This document shows positions 30,868 to 34,402 of a DNA stretch of 34,402 nt, in pieces. The stretch comes from a virus, in IMG/VR virus record IMGVR_UViG_3300009164_000193, positions 1-34,402 of that record. One strand, given 5' to 3'. Within the stretch, counting starts at the first letter, position 1, and each line of letters begins with the position of its first letter. The notes under the pieces are model-generated. The model made no database searches and was not told where the DNA came from. It saw nothing but the letters and a program-made list of their open reading frames with translations. Made by a program: the position numbers and the translations under genes.

Positions 30868-31175
30868 AGACAGAACCCAATGACGTATGTATTGTGTTAC
30901 GTCCTACTAATTATAGTGATAATTGGGATGGGGAATTTGAGGTGATCATTGGAACAGTAGAAAATAAAATGTCTGAAGAAGACGCAGATAGTCTTCTCAA
31001 TACAGCCATGCTTATGGCAACTGTTATTCCTTTAATGGACTCAGATGAGCGAGCCGCTAAAATTATTGAACGCTTCTTTCATAAGTTTTATGAAGAAAGC
31101 GAGAATGTCGAATTTGGTTATGATGAACCAACTAAACTAACCCAACGCACTAAAACTGTAGGGGGTAAACATTGA
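30849..31175 (+). CDS. Unrecognised acidic phage protein
   Basis: 108 residues. Reads MDQPTLKTEPNDVCIVLRPT, then NYSDNWDGEFEVIIGTVENK and a helical end. Acidic and mixed; no motif. Overlaps the 5' nuclease by 19 bases, and its TGA overlaps the next gene's start by TTGA. Expression with replication genes suggests a link to DNA metabolism, without further support. Confidence 0.5.
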   Translation: MDQPTLKTEPNDVCIVLRPTNYSDNWDGEFEVIIGTVENKMSEEDADSLLNTAMLMATVIPLMDSDERAAKIIERFFHKFYEESENVEFGYDEPTKLTQRTKTVGGKH

Positions 31176-31429
31176 ATATTGAAGAGACACTAAAAGATAG
31201 GGGATCTCTTTATGGTAATTACGAAACCCTTGCTACTACAGCACAACAATTAAAAGACGTTGTGCGAATGGGTGCGAATTATGATAGTTTGTCGATGCCA
31301 ATGAAAGAAAGTGTTGATATGATTTGTCACAAGATTGCTCGCATTGTGAATGGAGGCCAGCCGCAAGAGATTGATCATTGGCATGACATAGCTGGTTATG
31401 CGAAGCTTGTTGAAGATATTCTTTATTAA
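31172..31429 (+). CDS. DUF6378-like protein
   Basis: 85 residues from TTG 31172, with GGGGGT upstream; overlap with the previous stop is TTGA. Reads NIEETLKDRGSLYGNYETLA, then SMPMKESVDMICHKIARIVN and a C-terminal DHWHDIAGYAKLVEDILY. This matches DUF6378 (RGSxYG...MK-ES-xMIxxKIxRIxNG...DxWxDIAGYAxL), common in phages with unknown function. Histidines in HWHDIAGYA may bind metal. Context with ThyX and NrdA hints at nucleotide metabolism; no direct evidence. Confidence 0.72.
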   Translation: MNIEETLKDRGSLYGNYETLATTAQQLKDVVRMGANYDSLSMPMKESVDMICHKIARIVNGGQPQEIDHWHDIAGYAKLVEDILY

Positions 31430-31439
31430 AGGAAACTAA

Positions 31440-31637
31440 ATGATTACTATTACTACTGAATTGGAAATTGCTATTCCTAAGTCTGAAATTCCTGCTGGCT
31501 TGCTTGCAGATGAAGAAGTGTTACATGAAGCTATAGTGGAAGCTTTGTCACAAGCTTTTGCTGGTTTGGGCGCAACCGACGATGATGTAGTAATTACATA
31601 TCTTGACATCGAAGGTTTGCATGACGAAGAAGACTAG
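31440..31637 (+). CDS. Small acidic protein
   Basis: 65 residues. Reads MITITTELEIAIPKSEIPAG, then LLADEEVLHEAIVEALSQAF and an acidic tail. Half of the charged residues are Glu/Asp. AAGGAAACTAA precedes the ATG. Overlaps the HNH gene by 17 bases. No family recognised. A DNA-mimic role is possible because of the charge, but there is no further sign. Confidence 0.45.
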   Translation: MITITTELEIAIPKSEIPAGLLADEEVLHEAIVEALSQAFAGLGATDDDVVITYLDIEGLHDEED

Positions 31638-32001
31638 AAATAGTGGTCAATGGACTGAAGCAAGGTGGAGAAGCTTTATTGTCTCTGCCTTGCGAATGGC
31701 ATCAAGACGCTGGCCTGTAAAGTTTGATGTATTGAAGAAGGCTAGTGTTGGAAGGAAAGTTAATCCAAAAACAGGAAAGCTTGCACTACATTATCAATGC
31801 GCTAAATGTACAAAAACATTTGTTGGATTGGACGTACAAGTAGACCATATCATTCCTGTTGTAGGTAAAGAGGGATTCGTTAGTTGGGACGAATATGTAG
31901 AGCGTATGTTCTGTGAAGCTAATAACTTCCAGATTTTGTGCAAGCCGTGTCATAAATTAAAAACTGATACGGAAAAACTTAGGAGAAAGAAAAATGGTTG
32001 A
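31621..32001 (+). CDS. HNH endonuclease-like protein
   Basis: 126 residues from ATG 31621 (GAAGG 6 bases upstream). The N-terminus is basic (MTKKTRNSGQWTEARWRSFI). CAKC at about 66-69 and CKPCHK near 108-113 supply two cysteine pairs; VDHIIPVVG between them carries the HNH active-site His. WDEYVERMFCEANNFQILCK is a block I know from phage HNH proteins. HNH nucleases cut DNA; in phages they act in packaging, recombination or as free-standing homing-type enzymes. The genomic place among replication genes does not decide. The final gene overlap with the next ATG is 8 bases. Confidence 0.8.
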   Translation: MTKKTRNSGQWTEARWRSFIVSALRMASRRWPVKFDVLKKASVGRKVNPKTGKLALHYQCAKCTKTFVGLDVQVDHIIPVVGKEGFVSWDEYVERMFCEANNFQILCKPCHKLKTDTEKLRRKKNG

Positions 32002-32401
32002 TGGAAAAATTGAACTTGTAACTTTGATTGAACACGAGGATGGTAGCGCCACTTGTTCATTCACCTGTAATGATGAAGCTCGCGCTGGCCTTACCAAAGT
32101 TGGTCTTATTTCTTTACTTAAAAGTGCTTGTCCTAACAAAGGACTAACTGACGAAGAAATTGATGAAATTGTTGTCAATGTTCTTCAGCAGACGTATGAG
32201 CGTTGTATTGAACTTCCTGTTGTAGATGGTTATAAACATCCAGAAGATGTAGAAATTGATGACGCTGTTGCGTCAGCATGCTACACTTTGCTTTACTACT
32301 TCATGCCTCACTCAGAAGCTGAACAATACTTTACTCAGTTGTTCGCAGAAGATGAAGAAGAGCTTCCAGAAGAGAATCAACTACAGGAAAACAATGTCTA
32401 A
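31994..32401 (+). CDS. Unrecognised phage protein (HEDGSATC)
   Basis: 135 residues. Reads MVDGKIELVTLIEHEDGSAT then CSFTCNDEARAGLTKVGLIS and a long acidic helical remainder. The opening is of a kind I have seen in small phage proteins, of unknown function. The end is strongly acidic (AEDEEELPEENQ). It overlaps the HNH gene by 8 bases and the ThyX gene by 8. No catalytic motif found. Confidence 0.5.
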   Translation: MVDGKIELVTLIEHEDGSATCSFTCNDEARAGLTKVGLISLLKSACPNKGLTDEEIDEIVVNVLQQTYERCIELPVVDGYKHPEDVEIDDAVASACYTLLYYFMPHSEAEQYFTQLFAEDEEELPEENQLQENNV

Positions 32402-33014
32402 AGTTAAATTGATTTGGGCAACCCCGGATGCTGAAAATCTTATTGCTTATATGGCAAGGGTTTCTAATCCGGGGAACCAAGACAATAAAGACACTGCTCC
32501 TAAACTCCTAAAGTATTTGATTGACAACAAACATTGGTCACCTTTCGAGATGGTCAATGTTTGTATGGAGATTGAGACTACCCGCGACATTGCTAGACAA
32601 ATGTTGCGGCATAGGAGTTTTAGCTTCCAAGAGTTTAGTCAACGCTATGCAATTGCAAGCGAGTCAGAGTTTTCTCAACCTCGCTTGCAAGATTGGAAGA
32701 ATAGACAAAACTCTATTGAAGTGGAAGACAGGGAACTCCATCGTTATTGGTGGAGCCTACAACAGACGGTGCTGTCCACTTCGCTAGACGCTTATCATCA
32801 GGCACTAGATAATGGCATTGCAAAAGAAGTTGCTAGGAAGGTGTTGCCAGAAGGTATAATGTTGTCTAGGCTTTATATGAATGGTACACTTCGTAGTTGG
32901 CTTCATTACCTCGATGTTAGATGCGACAAGGCAACGCAGAAAGAACATAGGGATGTTGCTGATAAATGCAAGGTTGTTATTGAAAGTCTCTTCCCTTCTT
33001 TGTTTAAGGAATAA
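32394..33014 (+). CDS. thyX: Flavin-dependent thymidylate synthase ThyX
   Basis: 206 residues from ATG 32394 (CAGGAAAACA upstream). The ThyX signature RHRSFSFQEFSQRY is present (RHR, seven residues, S), and MNGTLRSWLHYLDVRCDKAT near the C-terminus matches the late conserved block with a substrate-binding Arg. ThyX makes dTMP from dUMP with methylene-tetrahydrofolate, NADPH and FAD. Length is within the family range. It overlaps the upstream gene and is followed by NrdA after a small gene, a common nucleotide-supply cluster in phages. It would help make DNA precursors during replication. Confidence 0.95.
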   Translation: MSKVKLIWATPDAENLIAYMARVSNPGNQDNKDTAPKLLKYLIDNKHWSPFEMVNVCMEIETTRDIARQMLRHRSFSFQEFSQRYAIASESEFSQPRLQDWKNRQNSIEVEDRELHRYWWSLQQTVLSTSLDAYHQALDNGIAKEVARKVLPEGIMLSRLYMNGTLRSWLHYLDVRCDKATQKEHRDVADKCKVVIESLFPSLFKE

Positions 33015-33018
33015 AATA

Positions 33019-33213
33019 GTGGACACTACTAACTGGAAATTCTGTTCAGAAGATTCTGAAGGTAATATTTTTAATGCGTCTATCAATCTACCATTTGATG
33101 CTGGATGGTCTGATGTTCTTGAACGATTTGTTTTGTTTTTGTCAACGGTTTATGGCTACGATATTTCTGGAAAGATGCAACAGGAGCCGATCACTCCCTT
33201 TACACAAAAATAA
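33019..33213 (+). CDS. Small conserved phage protein between thyX and nrdA
   Basis: 64 residues from GTG 33019 (AAGGA upstream). Reads MDTTNWKFCSEDSEGNIFNA then SINLPFDAGWSDVLERFVLF and LSTVYGYDISGKMQQEP. The pattern (WKF...LP-DA-W-DVL--FV-FLS-VYGYDI) is known to me from phage genomes near nucleotide genes, without named role. A terminator follows, so thyX transcription may end here. Confidence 0.6.
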   Translation: MDTTNWKFCSEDSEGNIFNASINLPFDAGWSDVLERFVLFLSTVYGYDISGKMQQEPITPFTQK

Positions 33214-33239
33214 TAAACGCATATACCAACCAACCTCAA

Positions 33240-33269
33240 AGGGGAAAGACTTTTCTTTCCTCTTTTTTT
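33240..33269 (+). terminator. Intrinsic terminator before nrdA
   Basis: AGGGGAAAG (33240-33248) pairs with CTTTCCTCT (33255-33263), one G-U, with a 6-nt loop and a run of Ts (33262-33269). It lies between the small gene's stop and the nrdA start. It would partly separate nrdA expression from the operon, unless antiterminated. Confidence 0.75.
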
Positions 33270-33284
33270 ATCTCTGGAGATTTC

Positions 33285-34402
33285 ATGAATATTGATTACA
33301 CACGCGATGCTTTGTTTGATAAGTTGGGTATGCAGAGGCTTAAAGAAAGCTACATGCGAGATGACGAGACAAGTCCCCAAGAAAGGTTTGCGTTTGTTTC
33401 TAAAATGTTTTCTTCTTCAAACGAACATGCACAGAGGCTTTATGACTATAGCAGCAAACATTGGCTCTCTTATTCTACTCCTATCCTTAGTTTTGGTAGG
33501 TCTAAGCGCGGTCTTCCCATTTCATGTTTTCTCAATTATATCGACGATAGTGCCGAAGGATTGGTGGACAACCTATCTGAAACCAATTGGCTTAGTATGT
33601 TTGGCGGTGGCGTTGGTGTCCACGTTGGTATTCGTAATAGTGATGACAAATCCACTGGAGTAATGCCACATTTAAAAATTTATGACGCTTCGTCATTGGC
33701 ATATCGTCAAGGAAGAACCCGTCGCGGATCTTATGCCGCTTATCTGGATATCAGTCACCCTGACATCATTTCTTTTTTGGAAATGAGAAAGCCCACTGGT
33801 GATCAAAACATTCGTACACCAAATCTTCATCATGGAATTAATCTTTCTGATGACTTCATGAAGCTTATTGAAGCATGCATGAAAGATGAAAATACTAATG
33901 ATGATTGGGAACTAAGGAACCCTGCCACTGGAAAGGTAGTGGAAGTTGTCTCTGCTAAATATCTATGGCAGAAAATCCTTGAACTCCGTATGCAAACCGG
34001 GGAACCCTATCTCATCTTCATTGATACGGCAAATAAGAAATTGCCTTATTGGTTGCAAATGGAAAGCCTTGCCATCAATGGTAGCAATCTCTGTACTGAA
34101 ATCTTTTTACCTACAAATGAAGAGCGTACAGCAGTGTGCTGTCTTTCCTCGCTCAATCTGGAATATTACGAAGATTGGAAAGACAATGATCTGTTCATTC
34201 TAGATGTAATGGAAATGCTGGACAATGTATTGCAATATTTTATTGACAATGCACCTGACACTATTAGTAGAGCTAAGTTTTCGGCAATGCGTGAGCGAGA
34301 CATTGGCATTGGTGCTTTAGGTTTTCATGCTTATTTGCAAAAGAAAGGCGTAGCATTTGACAGTGTGTTGGCTAAGATTATGAACAAAGAAATCTTTAAG
34401 CA
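33285..34402 (+). CDS. nrdA: Ribonucleotide reductase large subunit, 3' end cut
   Basis: 372 complete codons and open to the window edge. Class I-type active-site residues are present: Cys81 (LPISCFL), the radical motif N268-x-C270-x-E272 (NLCTEI) and Cys285 (AVCCLSSLNL). FGGGVGVHVG near residue 107 is a substrate-binding loop. It begins directly in the catalytic barrel with no N-terminal ATP-cone, so dATP inhibition is unlikely. It makes deoxynucleotides from host ribonucleotides. GGAG lies 6 bases before the ATG. The small subunit should lie beyond the right edge. Confidence 0.93.
   Translation, partial: MNIDYTRDALFDKLGMQRLKESYMRDDETSPQERFAFVSKMFSSSNEHAQRLYDYSSKHWLSYSTPILSFGRSKRGLPISCFLNYIDDSAEGLVDNLSETNWLSMFGGGVGVHVGIRNSDDKSTGVMPHLKIYDASSLAYRQGRTRRGSYAAYLDISHPDIISFLEMRKPTGDQNIRTPNLHHGINLSDDFMKLIEACMKDENTNDDWELRNPATGKVVEVVSAKYLWQKILELRMQTGEPYLIFIDTANKKLPYWLQMESLAINGSNLCTEIFLPTNEERTAVCCLSSLNLEYYEDWKDNDLFILDVMEMLDNVLQYFIDNAPDTISRAKFSAMRERDIGIGALGFHAYLQKKGVAFDSVLAKIMNKEIFK

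Overview
The window is a piece of a tailed double-stranded DNA phage genome, most likely a podovirus with T7-like replication genes. It could be a free phage, a contig or a prophage; no host gene is visible. The DNA is AT-rich by eye. Most genes have a clear AAGGAG-type ribosome binding site, so the host is a bacterium using ordinary Shine-Dalgarno initiation, but I cannot name it. Both edges cut genes: a tail fibre on the left and a ribonucleotide reductase on the right.

Layout: positions 1-17220 are a structural and packaging module, all on the minus strand. In transcription order (right to left) it holds small lysine/glycine-rich proteins, two putative virion proteins, a terminase small subunit and an HTH protein, the terminase large subunit, portal, two small proteins, a putative internal virion protein, scaffold, major capsid protein, a putative decoration protein, a SU10-type adaptor, a putative nozzle protein and the start of a tail fibre. 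Positions 17221-18506 are a divergent noncoding hub of about 1.3 kb. It has a parS-like site, a phased array of ATAAC repeats, other direct and inverted repeats, and a run of hairpins. Positions 18507-34402 are early and replication genes, all on the plus strand.

The plus-strand module starts with many small early genes, among them GP88-like, DUF6011-like, a zincin metallopeptidase, tiny membrane proteins and DUF932. Next come an ADP-ribosylglycohydrolase, a tyrosine recombinase with an altered box II, and a compact T7-like replisome: primase-helicase, family A DNA polymerase, a gp2.5-like ssDNA-binding protein and a 5' nuclease. An HNH protein, ThyX and NrdA follow; they fit nucleotide supply and DNA processing. 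Genes overlap heavily through ATGA, GTGA and TTGA junctions, which implies translational coupling. I found no RNA polymerase, lysis gene, tRNA, CRISPR array or insertion sequence in the window.

The most unusual signals are noncoding. Two exactly 52-nt hairpin elements have conserved flanks and different but still paired cores. A well-formed H-type pseudoknot overlaps the stop codon before the scaffold gene. The central hub combines a one-mismatch parS site with phased repeats. The capsid gene has a multi-hairpin leader. These are sequence-level predictions only; no search or folding program was run.
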